Assembly: GCF_014903745.1 (NCBI RefSeq)
Contig: NZ_JACVXA010000022.1
Coordinates: 1-64,000, forward strand
Direction: 5' to 3'
Length of the DNA stretch: 64,000 nt
Source: Mangrovicoccus algicola
Lineage (GTDB): Bacteria > Pseudomonadota > Alphaproteobacteria > Rhodobacterales > Rhodobacteraceae
The notes beneath the pieces were generated by a model. The model was not told the origin of the DNA, made no database searches, and was given only the letters and a program-made list of their open reading frames with translations. The translations under genes and the position numbers were made by a program. Shown one piece after another: positions 25,350 to 32,415 of this stretch (position 1 is the stretch's first letter; each line of letters opens with the position of its first letter).

Positions 25350-26999
25350 ATGCAGAACGTGAAATCGCTGATCGAGAACTTCCGTCTCATCCAGAGTTCC
25401 CGGCTGATCCTGGCGATTCTGGTGGCGGTTACGGTCGGGCTGGTGATCTTCTCGATGTCGCGCGTTCTGCTGACCCCGCCGAGCGCGCTGCTCTACGGCA
25501 GGCTCGATGCCAATGCGATGACCCAGATCACCGCCTATCTCGATACCGAGAACGTCCTCTACGAGGTCCGCGAGGACGGGCTGTGGGTCCCCGGGGAGGA
25601 GCGCGACAGGCTGCGCATGGCGCTGGCGTCCCGGGGCCTGCCCAATGCCTCGGTGACAGGCTACGAGATCCTCGACGATCTCAACGGGTTCGGCACCACC
25701 TCGCAGATGTTCGACGCGGCCTATCTGCGCGCGCGCGAAGGCGAGCTGGCGCGCACCATCGCCGCCGCGGACGGGATCGACTGGGCAAGGGTGCACCTGT
25801 CCAGCGACGCCGCCTCGCGCTGGGGCGACACGGTGGAAGCCTCCGCCTCCGTGCTGGTCCAGACCCGATCCAGCGAGATCCAGAAATACCAGGCCACGGC
25901 GATCAAGCATCTCGTCGCCGCCGCCGTCGCCGGGCTTCAGCCCTCGGGGGTCTCGGTCATCAACGCCCAGACCGGCGCGCTGATCGGCGAGGAGCAGACG
26001 CCCCAGGCCGGCGCCTTCGACCTGGCCGACCAGCTGAAGTTCCGGGCCGAGCGGATGCTGGACGCGCATCTGGGATTCGGCCGCAGCCGGGTCGAGGTCT
26101 CGGTCGAGACCGAGCGCGATTCCGAGCAGATCTTCGAACGCAAGGTCGATCCCAGCCAGAAGGTCGAGGTCAGCACCGAGAACCAGGAAGTCACCATGAA
26201 TTCCGAGGGCACCGGCAGCAGCGCGGTGACCGTCGCAAGCAACGTGCCCAATGACGATGCCGCGGGCGGCGGCGCGCCCACCAGCTCGCGCAACGAGACC
26301 GAAACCAATGCCAGGGTCAATTTCGACTTCTCCGAGGTGCGCCGCGAGGTCGTCCGCAATCCCGGCAGCATCAACCGCATCTCGGTCGCCGTTCTGGTCG
26401 ACGGCGTCACCGAGACCGATGCCGCCGGGACCGAGACCTGGCGGCCGCGCAGCGAAGAGGAACTGGGCGACCTGCGCGACCTCGTGGGCTCGGCCATCGG
26501 CATCAACGAGGAACGCGGCGACCGGGTGACGATCAAGTCGCTGCGCTTCGACGGCGGCCTGGCCACGCTGGAGGCCGGGGCCCCCGCCAGCGGGGGCGGG
26601 ATCGGGCAGATGCCCTTTCGCATCGCCCAGCTGGCGGTCTTCACCATCGCGGCGCTGGCCATCGCCTTCTTCGTGCTGAAACCGGCCATCCTGGACCGCG
26701 CCCGCTACAGCCTGCCGGAACTGGAAGGCGGCGGCGCGGCGGCAGAGGCGGAAGGCAACGCGGACGGAACCGGCATGGCCGAACTGGACGGGTCCGGCGC
26801 CTTCGGCGACGATCTCCCCGCCCTTCCGGGGATGATGGACCTGCCGACCTTCGACACGATGGATTTCGACGGGGAGGGCGGCGCCGGGGGCGAAAGGCCC
26901 ATCGACCGCCTGGTCCAGTCCGTCGGCGCCAAGAAGGAGGACAGCCTTGAAATCCTGCGCGGCTGGCTGGAAACCGGCCCGCAATCCAGACCCGCCTGA
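25350..26999 (+). CDS. fliF: Flagellar MS-ring protein FliF
   Basis: A 549-residue FliF. The first membrane helix is near residues 18-40 (LILAILVAVTVGLVIFSM), followed by ring-building modules with LYGRLDANAMTQITAYLD, RMALASRGLPN and EGELARTIAAADGIDWARVHL. A second helix near 430 (LAVFTIAALAIAFFVL) precedes an acidic tail ending in IDRLVQSVGAKKEDSLEILRGWLE, the type of helix that binds FliG. I chose ATG at 25350 (AGGCAAGG 11 nt upstream); a GTG at 25314 is possible. It heads a fliF-fliH-fliN-fliP block with no fliG beside it. Confidence 0.92.
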   Translation: MQNVKSLIENFRLIQSSRLILAILVAVTVGLVIFSMSRVLLTPPSALLYGRLDANAMTQITAYLDTENVLYEVREDGLWVPGEERDRLRMALASRGLPNASVTGYEILDDLNGFGTTSQMFDAAYLRAREGELARTIAAADGIDWARVHLSSDAASRWGDTVEASASVLVQTRSSEIQKYQATAIKHLVAAAVAGLQPSGVSVINAQTGALIGEEQTPQAGAFDLADQLKFRAERMLDAHLGFGRSRVEVSVETERDSEQIFERKVDPSQKVEVSTENQEVTMNSEGTGSSAVTVASNVPNDDAAGGGAPTSSRNETETNARVNFDFSEVRREVVRNPGSINRISVAVLVDGVTETDAAGTETWRPRSEEELGDLRDLVGSAIGINEERGDRVTIKSLRFDGGLATLEAGAPASGGGIGQMPFRIAQLAVFTIAALAIAFFVLKPAILDRARYSLPELEGGGAAAEAEGNADGTGMAELDGSGAFGDDLPALPGMMDLPTFDTMDFDGEGGAGGERPIDRLVQSVGAKKEDSLEILRGWLETGPQSRPA

Positions 27000-27001
27000 C
27001 C

Positions 27002-27580
27002 ATGGCAGAGAAACTGGTCCTCGAACGGTTCCCTTCTGCCGCCACGGGCAGCGGCGCCCCGCAGGAGGCCGCCGCGGATGACCAGCTGCAGGTCGGCGCC
27101 TTCGAGAAGGGCTACCGCTCGGGCTGGGACGATGCCACCGCCGCGCGCAGCCACGAGGAAGAGCCTCTGCTGCGCGACCTGCAGCAGATCGCGCAGCAGC
27201 TGGAGGCCGATCACCAGGCGCTGCGCGCCGCGCTGGTCGCGGAATTCGGGGAACTTGCGCTGGCCATGATCCGCCAATGCCTGGCCCCGCTTGCCGACGA
27301 GCTCAGCCTGCGCCGGATGCGCCGCGCGGTGGAGGAAATTCTCGAGGAGGCCCCGGCTGCCAAGATCCGCCTGCGCGTGCCGCGCCCGCTTTACGAACGC
27401 CTCCTCGACGACCCGGCCTGGGCCGCCAGGACGGAACTGACCGCCGAGGATTGCGCCGAGGACGGACAGGGCCCGATCCGCCTGAGCTGGGCAGGGCAGG
27501 AACTGTCCATCGAGACGGGCGCCTTCATCACCGCTCTGGAAAGCCTGCTTTCAGAGCACCTGACGGAAACTGGAGCATGA
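27002..27580 (+). CDS. fliH: FliH-like flagellar export ATPase regulator
   Basis: A 192-residue protein starting 2 nt after fliF. A glutamine/glutamate-rich central helix (LLRDLQQIAQQLEADHQALRAALVAEFGELALAMIRQCL, about 56-95) and a C-terminal domain with IRLRVPRPLYERLLDD resemble FliH/FlbE stators. Sequence similarity within this family is weak, so the call rests on helix pattern, length and position between fliF and fliN. FliH normally tethers the FliI ATPase, whose gene is not here. Confidence 0.72.
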   Translation: MAEKLVLERFPSAATGSGAPQEAAADDQLQVGAFEKGYRSGWDDATAARSHEEEPLLRDLQQIAQQLEADHQALRAALVAEFGELALAMIRQCLAPLADELSLRRMRRAVEEILEEAPAAKIRLRVPRPLYERLLDDPAWAARTELTAEDCAEDGQGPIRLSWAGQELSIETGAFITALESLLSEHLTETGA

Positions 27581-27581
27581 C

Positions 27582-27863
27582 ATGCCGGAGACAAGCACGA
27601 CCAAAGCGCTGGAACAGATGGGGATTGGCGATATCAGGATCGAAATCCGCGTCGTTCTCGGCAAGGCCCGGCTGTCGCTGTCGGAGATCCTCGCCCTCTC
27701 GAAGGGATCGGTGCTGCCGCTGGGACGGTCCGCCGCCGACCCGGTGGAACTTTACATCGGCGACCGCATGATCGGCACGGGCGACCTGGAGGAAGTCTCC
27801 ACCGCGCAGGGCGGCAACCAGCTGGCGATCCGCCTCGGCGAGATCCGGATCAATGAATCCTAG
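27582..27863 (+). CDS. fliN: Flagellar motor switch protein FliN
   Basis: A 93-residue FliN. It is the C-terminal SpoA-type beta domain: IRIEIRVVLGKARLSLSEILALSKGSVLPLGRSAADPVELYIGDRMIGTGDLEEV ... LAIRLGEI matches the conserved core end to end. Its last 11 bp overlap fliP, and it starts 1 nt after fliH. It forms the C-ring base with FliM and FliG, neither encoded in this window. Confidence 0.93.
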   Translation: MPETSTTKALEQMGIGDIRIEIRVVLGKARLSLSEILALSKGSVLPLGRSAADPVELYIGDRMIGTGDLEEVSTAQGGNQLAIRLGEIRINES

Positions 27864-28572
27864 GCTGTCCGTCTGCCTTCTCGTCCTCGCGCTGCATGCC
27901 GGGCCGCTGCGGGCACAGGAGGCCCTCGGCGCCGCCGGGACCCCGCTCTCGGGGGAACTGCTCTCGACCTTCGTCACGATCGGGATGCTGTCGCTTGTGC
28001 CGGTCTTCCTGATCTGCTGCACCTGCCTGACCTTCTCGCTGATCGTCTTCTCCATCTGTCGCCAGGCGATCGGGTTGCAGCAATCACCGCCCAACCTGGT
28101 GCTGATCTCGATCTCGCTGGCGCTGACCTATTTCGTCATGGCCCCGGAATTCGAGACCGCCTGGGCCGCGGGGATCGCGCCCTTTCTCGACGGCAGCCTC
28201 GCCCTGGCGGAGGCGGCGGAACGCACCGCCGCGCCCTTCCGCGCCTTCATGGCGGCCCATACCGAGGAAGGCATCACGCGGATGCTGCGCGAGACCGTCG
28301 CGCGCAACCAGGACCGGCCCCCGGAAAGCGTCTCGGACTTCCCGCTCATGGTCACGGCCTTCCTGCTCAGCGAGATATCCCGGGCCTTCCTCGTCGGGTT
28401 CTTCCTGATCGTTCCCTTCCTGGTCATCGACCTGGTCGTGGCCGCGATCCTGATGTCGATGGGGATGATGATGGTTCCCCCGGCGGTTGTCTCCCTGCCG
28501 TTCAAGCTGGCCTTCTTCGTCGTCGCCAATGGCTGGGCCATGCTGACCGGGTCGATCATCTCCCGCTACTGA
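27853..28572 (+). CDS. fliP: Flagellar export gate protein FliP
   Basis: A 239-residue export-gate subunit. A cleavable-type signal sequence (about 1-21) is followed by helices around 45-68 and 85-105, with the conserved FVMAPEFETAW and the C-terminal block ILMSMGMMMVPPAVVSLPFKLAFFVVANGWAMLTGS. It starts inside fliN. The normal partners FliQ, FliR, FlhA and FlhB do not follow; the next gene is on the other strand. Confidence 0.93.
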   Translation: MNPRLSVCLLVLALHAGPLRAQEALGAAGTPLSGELLSTFVTIGMLSLVPVFLICCTCLTFSLIVFSICRQAIGLQQSPPNLVLISISLALTYFVMAPEFETAWAAGIAPFLDGSLALAEAAERTAAPFRAFMAAHTEEGITRMLRETVARNQDRPPESVSDFPLMVTAFLLSEISRAFLVGFFLIVPFLVIDLVVAAILMSMGMMMVPPAVVSLPFKLAFFVVANGWAMLTGSIISRY

Positions 28573-28681
28573 TCCGGTCCGCGGCGGGCGGGCACGGGCG
28601 GTCCCGCGAAACCCGGCCGACCGCATCCGGCCGAAGCGGTGCCGCGACGAGGACGCGATTCTGGCCCCGGCTCGGGAGGCC

Positions 28682-28765
28682 GGGGCGTGCCGGGCCGGGT
28701 CAGCCGGGCACAGCGATGAGGGCGGGGCGTGCCGGGCCGGGTCAGCCGGGCACAGCGATGAGGGC
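28682..28765. repeat. Two perfect 42-bp tandem repeats
   Basis: Units at 28682-28723 and 28724-28765 are identical. A third begins (GGGGC) and then diverges. They lie in the 286-bp non-coding stretch between convergent fliP and the YqaA-type gene. The unit length is a multiple of three, but no credible reading frame uses it. Confidence 0.85.
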
Positions 28766-28858
28766 GGGGCAGCGGCATGGCGGGGCGGGGCAGATGCGCC
28801 GTCCCGGATGGCTGGCCGGTCCCCCTCCTCGCCCGCCGGCGCCCGGGACCGGGCCGGT

Positions 28859-29419
28859 TCAGAACAGGAAGGCGTGGCCCGACAGGGCGAGCAATCCCGC
28901 CAGCGCGGTGATCCAGACCCAGCGGGGCACATGCAGGGCGGCGAGCCGCGGGCCCAGCAGATGCGCCAGCACCCCAAGTCCCATGTACCGCCCGCCGCGC
29001 GCGACGGTCACGGCCACCATCAGCAGCGCGAAGGAACTGCCCAGCATTCCCGCCCCCAGCGAGGCCAGCTGGATCGGAAAGGGGGACACCGAAAGCAGCA
29101 GCACGGTGAAGAAAAGCCGGGTACCGTGCAGACGCCCCTCCAGCGCCGCGAATTGCGCGGAAAGGCCCAGCCAGTCGAGCAGCGGCAGGACAACCGGATC
29201 GGCCAGCAGCCAGCCCGAAAGGTAGAGGATCGCCGTTCCCGCCAGACAGCCGATCAGCGACCACAGCCCCAGCATGAGCGCATGGGCCGGGCGGGCGATC
29301 ATCAGCGGAACGAGCACGGCCTCGAGCGGGATGGGCAGGAAGGTCGCCTCCATCGCCGAAAGCACGGCGATGCCGCTGCGGCCCTCGGCCATGCGGATCA
29401 TCCAGGGAGACAGGCGCAT
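28859..29419 (-). CDS. YqaA/DedA-like (VTT-domain) inner-membrane protein
   Basis: A 186-residue membrane protein of the SNARE-associated/VTT type. The N-terminal SAMEATFLPIPLEAVLVPLMIARP is the family's re-entrant motif, and GAGMLGSSFALLMVAVTVARGGRYMGLG resembles the second. It has about four to five hydrophobic segments. The ATG at 29419 overlaps the upstream regulator's stop by one base (TGATG), so the two are co-translated. Relatives act in lipid scrambling or metal/pH homeostasis; no specific role can be read here. Confidence 0.8.
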   Translation of the reverse strand: MRLSPWMIRMAEGRSGIAVLSAMEATFLPIPLEAVLVPLMIARPAHALMLGLWSLIGCLAGTAILYLSGWLLADPVVLPLLDWLGLSAQFAALEGRLHGTRLFFTVLLLSVSPFPIQLASLGAGMLGSSFALLMVAVTVARGGRYMGLGVLAHLLGPRLAALHVPRWVWITALAGLLALSGHAFLF

Positions 29420-30150
29420 CACAGCAGCGGACGGCGCGGCACAGCCTCGCCCGGATCGGCCAGGGCCAGATCCGCGAGCGTCCCGGGGTCGAACACGCTC
29501 AGCCAGCCATCCGACCAGCCCGCCACCTGGAGCTGGCGCAGCCGGGCCAGCGTCTTGTTGGTATGAACCAGCGACAGTCCCAGCGCATCGGCCAGGTCCT
29601 GCTGGCGGTGCGGGAAGGGAACGGCCCCGTTGGTGCGCAGCCCCAGCGCGCCCAGCCGCTCCCACACCCGCAGGAAGGCCCAGGCGATCCGCTCGGTGGC
29701 GCTGCGCTGGCCGAGGCTGAGCACCTTCTCGCCGAGGAAATGCTCTTCCACGGCGGCCAGCCATGTCAGGTCGAATGCCCGTTCGGGATGGTCGCGGAAG
29801 AACGACCACAGGTTTGCCCGTTCGAAGACGCACAGCCGCATGGAGGTCGCGCTTTCGACGGAATGCTTCATCTCGGACATGACCCCCGCCTGCAGGCCCA
29901 GGAAATCGCCGGGAAAGACGAAGCTGATGACCTGGCGCCTGCCGTTTTCCAGCACCTTGTAGCGCAGTCCCTGCCCCTCGAGAACGGTGAACAGCTGCGG
30001 GCTGTTGGAGCCCTCCATGAGGATGGAGCTGCGCGGGCCCACGGTCAGCTCGCCGCTTTTGAACCGCCCCATCGCCTCGATTTCGGAATCGCTCATCGGC
30101 AGGAAGCAGTCGCGCCGCCGGATCGGGCAATTGCGGCAATTCACGGGCAT
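29419..30150 (-). CDS. Crp/Fnr-family regulator with N-terminal cysteine cluster
   Basis: A 243-residue regulator. The cyclic-nucleotide-like beta-barrel spans about 25-130, and a winged helix about 160-225 (FPHRQQDLADALGLSLVHTNKTLARLRQL). Cys5, Cys8 and Cys15 (CRNCPIRRRDC) and Cys107 are spaced broadly like the four [4Fe-4S] ligands of FNR/FnrL, but the recognition helix VHTNKTLARL is not the FNR type. I chose ATG at 30150 (GGAG 8 nt upstream) over a GTG at 30174. Whether it binds a cluster is open. It is translationally coupled to the YqaA-type protein. Confidence 0.85.
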   Translation of the reverse strand: MPVNCRNCPIRRRDCFLPMSDSEIEAMGRFKSGELTVGPRSSILMEGSNSPQLFTVLEGQGLRYKVLENGRRQVISFVFPGDFLGLQAGVMSEMKHSVESATSMRLCVFERANLWSFFRDHPERAFDLTWLAAVEEHFLGEKVLSLGQRSATERIAWAFLRVWERLGALGLRTNGAVPFPHRQQDLADALGLSLVHTNKTLARLRQLQVAGWSDGWLSVFDPGTLADLALADPGEAVPRRPLL

Positions 30151-30237
30151 GTCATATTCTCCGGCATATGTCACAGTTAAATGTCAGCGGCCGCGATTGG
30201 TTCCATGATGCGGCCGCAAACCGGAGGCCCGCAACGC

Positions 30238-30642
30238 GTGAACGACAATGCTCCCCTGACCCCGCCCGTGGTGCTGGTGATGGATCGCGATCCGTTCATC
30301 CAGTCCGATATCGACATGACCCTGCACGAGGTCATGCCCGACGCCATGGTCCATCTGTGCAGCGATACCGCCGCGGCGGCCTCGCTGATCGATACGCTCG
30401 AACCGCTCTCGCTGGCCGTGCTGCGGCTGATGCGGCATGACCGGCTGGATCCGCGCCTGCCCCGCAGGGCCGCGGCGCGTGGCGCGCGGGTGCTGCTTCT
30501 GGGCGATCCGATCGACCTGGGCAAGGGCGACGGCAGCGAGGCGCAGATCGCAGACGATCGCATCGCGGTGCTGCCCGTGCCCTTCTCGGCCGGGACCTTC
30601 CGCGCGGCGCTGGCCGAACTGGGCTTCCCGGCTTTTTCCTGA
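30238..30642 (+). CDS. Degenerate receiver (pseudo-receiver) domain protein
   Basis: A 134-residue protein starting at GTG 30238, ten nt after CCGGAGG. The fold begins like a CheY receiver (PVVLVMDRDPFIQSDIDMTLHEV), but the strand that should carry the phospho-Asp reads LAVLRLMRHD, and the conserved Lys position reads LPVPFS. So phosphotransfer is unlikely. It may act as a protein-interaction domain. It lies between the Crp/Fnr gene and the EcfG-type promoter of the DUF1328 gene. Confidence 0.6.
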   Translation: MNDNAPLTPPVVLVMDRDPFIQSDIDMTLHEVMPDAMVHLCSDTAAAASLIDTLEPLSLAVLRLMRHDRLDPRLPRRAAARGARVLLLGDPIDLGKGDGSEAQIADDRIAVLPVPFSAGTFRAALAELGFPAFS

Positions 30643-30647
30643 CCCCC

Positions 30648-30672
30648 GGAACTCTGTGACGATTTTGGTGTT
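30648..30672 (+). promoter_or_regulatory. Candidate EcfG promoter for the DUF1328 gene
   Basis: GGAAC (30648-30652), 16 bp, TGTT (30669-30672); one mismatch to CGTT. It starts 6 bp after the pseudo-receiver stop and 48 bp before the DUF1328 ATG. Confidence 0.65.
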
Positions 30673-30719
30673 GACAGGGCAATCGCTTCCTGCGGAGGCG
30701 CAACCTGAGGAGAGACACC

Positions 30720-30893
30720 ATGCTGTACTGGGCGCTTGTTTTCCTTGTCGTCGCTATCGTCGCCGGGCTGTTCGGTTTCGGGGGCATCGCCTCCGCATCC
30801 GCGGGCATCGCGCAGATCCTGTTCTTCGTATTCCTCGTGCTGTTCGTGATCGCCCTGGTGGCGCGGGCGGTCAGGGGGAACGCGCCGCGCTGA
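30720..30893 (+). CDS. DUF1328 (YtjA-type) small membrane protein
   Basis: A 57-residue protein too short for most ORF lists. It has two membrane helices, [20 protein letters not shown] and [20 protein letters not shown], joined by GGIASASAG, the DUF1328 signature. TGAGGAGAG precedes the ATG. The family is found widely near stress genes; an EcfG-like promoter upstream and a strong terminator downstream make it a single-gene stress unit. The biochemical role is unknown. Confidence 0.92.
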   Translation: MLYWALVFLVVAIVAGLFGFGGIASASAGIAQILFFVFLVLFVIALVARAVRGNAPR

Positions 30894-30914
30894 CGCCCTT
30901 TCGGCGCGGCACGG

Positions 30915-30985
30915 GGACGGGCGTCTGCACTCGCGCCCGTCCTTCCGTCTTCCGGCCCGGGGCCATGCAGGCGCCGGGCCGTTTT
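30915..30985 (+). terminator. Tandem hairpins ending the DUF1328 transcript
   Basis: GGACGGGCG/CGCCCGTCC (30915-30923 with 30934-30942), then CGGCCCGG/CCGGGCCG (30953-30960 with 30974-30981) followed by TTTT. The second is a standard intrinsic terminator. Confidence 0.8.
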
Positions 30986-31010
30986 CATGAATGAATTTTT
31001 TTCCGGCCAG

Positions 31011-31035
31011 GGAACCGCGGCCACCCGGTCACGTT
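31011..31035 (+). promoter_or_regulatory. Candidate EcfG promoter for the small RNA
   Basis: GGAAC (31011-31015), 16 bp, CGTT (31032-31035), a full consensus match, 26 bp beyond the DUF1328 terminator. No annotated gene follows on this strand before nepR, 1.2 kb away. Confidence 0.7.
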
Positions 31036-31041
31036 ACCGGA

Positions 31042-31270
31042 TCGACACGCACCGGCCGACGGGGGGCTTGCAGCTGGAACAAGCACGGCATTCCACCACG
31101 GCATGACCCGGGCCTTGCCAAGGGTCATGAAAAGGTTGCAAAGCGCCCGCATGATCCGCTGCAGCGCATCGACGATATTCCGCGGCGCCCCGGGCGGGCC
31201 CGCGACATGGAACGACCCTTTGTTACAGGTGGGGTTGTGAGGGCCGGGCGGAAACGTCCGGCCCTTTCCT
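31042..31270 (+). ncRNA. Candidate EcfG-dependent small RNA (about 230 nt)
   Basis: The 5' end is inferred about 7 nt after the EcfG -10 at 31032-31035. The 3' end is the terminator at 31241-31268. Inside is a hairpin ATGACCC/GGGTCAT (31103-31109 with 31122-31128). A 45-codon frame (31103-31240) ends exactly where the terminator begins, but it has no ribosome-binding site, so a non-coding or dual-function RNA is likelier than a plain small gene. No known RNA family is recognised. This annotation fills most of the 474-bp gap between DUF1328 and phyR. Confidence 0.5.
31241..31268 (+). terminator. Terminator of the candidate small RNA
   Basis: GGGCCGGGCG, GAAA tetraloop, CGTCCGGCCC, then TTTCCTT. 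A 10-bp stem with one G-T pair. Confidence 0.8.
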
Positions 31271-31316
31271 TGCGGGTCTACCCCGGCGAGGGCGCGCATG
31301 ATCCCCCGGCAGCAGA

Positions 31317-31340
31317 AAGGGGACCCGCGCGGGTCCCCTT
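31317..31340 (-). terminator. Terminator-like palindrome after phyR
   Basis: AAGGGGACCCGC/GCGGGTCCCCTT, a 12-bp perfect inverted repeat 28 bp beyond the phyR stop, followed on the minus strand by TCTGCT. It can also act on readthrough from the plus strand. Confidence 0.6.
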
Positions 31341-31367
31341 CCGGCATCGATGCGGATCGCGATGCGG

Positions 31368-32171
31368 CTAGAAGCTCAGCTCTTCCGTCGAGGAGAGGAA
31401 CAGCGCCTGGCTGATGGCCGACCGCACCTGGTCCTCGTTATAGGGCTTGGCGATGAGGAAGGCCGGTTCGGGGCGTTCGCCGGTCAGCAGGCGTTCGGGA
31501 TAGGCGGTGATGAAGATCACCGGAAGCTCGCCGAAATGCGCGAGCAATTCGTTGACCGCATCGATCCCGGAACTGTCATCTGCCAGATGGATATCGGCGA
31601 GGACCAGGTCGGGCTTGTCGGATTTGCCCAGATCGACGGCGGTCTTCGCGGTGCGCGCGATGCCGGTGACCTCGTGGCCGATGCCCGACACGATCCCTTC
31701 GAGGTCCATCGCGATGATGGTCTCGTCCTCGATGATCATGACGCGGCCCGCGGCACGATCCGCCATCTCGTCGCGGGCCTTCTCGATCAGCGCCTCGACG
31801 GTTTCGGGGGTTTCCTCCATGATCTCGGCGACCTGAACGGCCGAGAATTCCTCGATGCTCGACAGCAGCAGCGCCTCGCGGGTGCCTGCGGTGAGGTGAT
31901 CCAGACGGCGCTGCGCCCGGGCGAGGCGCCCGGTCTCGTCATTTTCGATATGCCGCCCCGAGCTGGCCCAGATGGCATGGAACGTCCGGTAGAGCCCGAC
32001 ACGGGCCGAGGAACTTCCGGTGACGCTGGAGGCGTTCTGCAGAACCGCCTCCAGCGTCGCCACCGCATACTGGTCTCCGCTGCTCTGGCTGCCCGTCAGC
32101 GCACGCGCGTAGCGGCGCAGGTAGGGAAGTTCCGCCGCAACCTGATCTGCGAGATTGATGTCCTGGCTCAT
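31368..32171 (-). CDS. phyR: PhyR, anti-sigma factor antagonist of the general stress response
   Basis: A 267-residue PhyR. An N-terminal sigma-like domain (1-135) mimics EcfG and binds NepR; the C-terminal receiver (140-267) has the acidic pocket IIEDE, phospho-acceptor Asp193 in LVLADIHLADDSSG, and FITAYPE ... IAKPY (Lys242) of FATGUY-type receivers. When phosphorylated it sequesters NepR and frees EcfG. The ATG at 32171 follows GGAAG. It is divergent from nepR-ecfG across a 94-bp region that holds an EcfG promoter facing each way, so positive autoregulation is expected. Confidence 0.96.
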   Translation of the reverse strand: MSQDINLADQVAAELPYLRRYARALTGSQSSGDQYAVATLEAVLQNASSVTGSSSARVGLYRTFHAIWASSGRHIENDETGRLARAQRRLDHLTAGTREALLLSSIEEFSAVQVAEIMEETPETVEALIEKARDEMADRAAGRVMIIEDETIIAMDLEGIVSGIGHEVTGIARTAKTAVDLGKSDKPDLVLADIHLADDSSGIDAVNELLAHFGELPVIFITAYPERLLTGERPEPAFLIAKPYNEDQVRSAISQALFLSSTEELSF

Positions 32172-32200
32172 TTCTTCCAACTTTTTTTTCGATGCACTCG

Positions 32201-32225
32201 GGAACCGAACCCCATGCCGGGCGTT
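32201..32225 (+). promoter_or_regulatory. Candidate EcfG promoter for nepR-ecfG
   Basis: GGAAC (32201-32205), 16 bp, CGTT (32222-32225), a full match, 40 bp before the nepR ATG. Confidence 0.8.
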
Positions 32226-32232
32226 TTGTTCC
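32208..32232 (-). promoter_or_regulatory. Candidate EcfG promoter for phyR
   Basis: On the minus strand GGAAC (32232-32228), 16 bp, GGTT (32211-32208); one mismatch to CGTT. It overlaps the nepR promoter by nearly its whole length. Confidence 0.6.
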
Positions 32233-32265
32233 GCGCGGCCAAGAAAAATATTGCACGAGGACGAG

Positions 32266-32415
32266 ATGGCGACCCCACAACCGGACAAGGAAACGGTTCA
32301 GAAGCAGATCGACGACAATCTTCGCAAGATCTTCGACGAGACTGCCAACCAGCCGATTCCAGATCAGCTCAGCCAGCTGCTCCAGCAGCTGCGCGAGCAG
32401 GAGACCCGCAAATGA
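32266..32415 (+). CDS. nepR: NepR anti-sigma factor
   Basis: A 49-residue protein with the NepR core KQIDDNLRKIFDETANQPIPDQLSQLLQQLREQ: two short helices that clamp EcfG, or PhyR when PhyR is phosphorylated. It is shorter than most NepR proteins because it has almost no tails. GAGGACG precedes the ATG at 32266; the longer frame would run through the promoter. The stop overlaps ecfG by 4 bp (ATGA). Confidence 0.93.
   Translation: MATPQPDKETVQKQIDDNLRKIFDETANQPIPDQLSQLLQQLREQETRK

Noticed and set aside
30180-30204. EcfG-like element upstream of the Crp/Fnr gene
   Set aside because: GGAAC is present on the minus strand, but the -10 reads CATT at 16 bp and gives no GTT at 17 bp.
31103-31240. 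45-codon small gene inside the candidate RNA
   Set aside because: It has no ribosome-binding site at either candidate ATG, contains ATA and TTA codons unusual here, and resembles no known protein. Kept only as part of the RNA entry.
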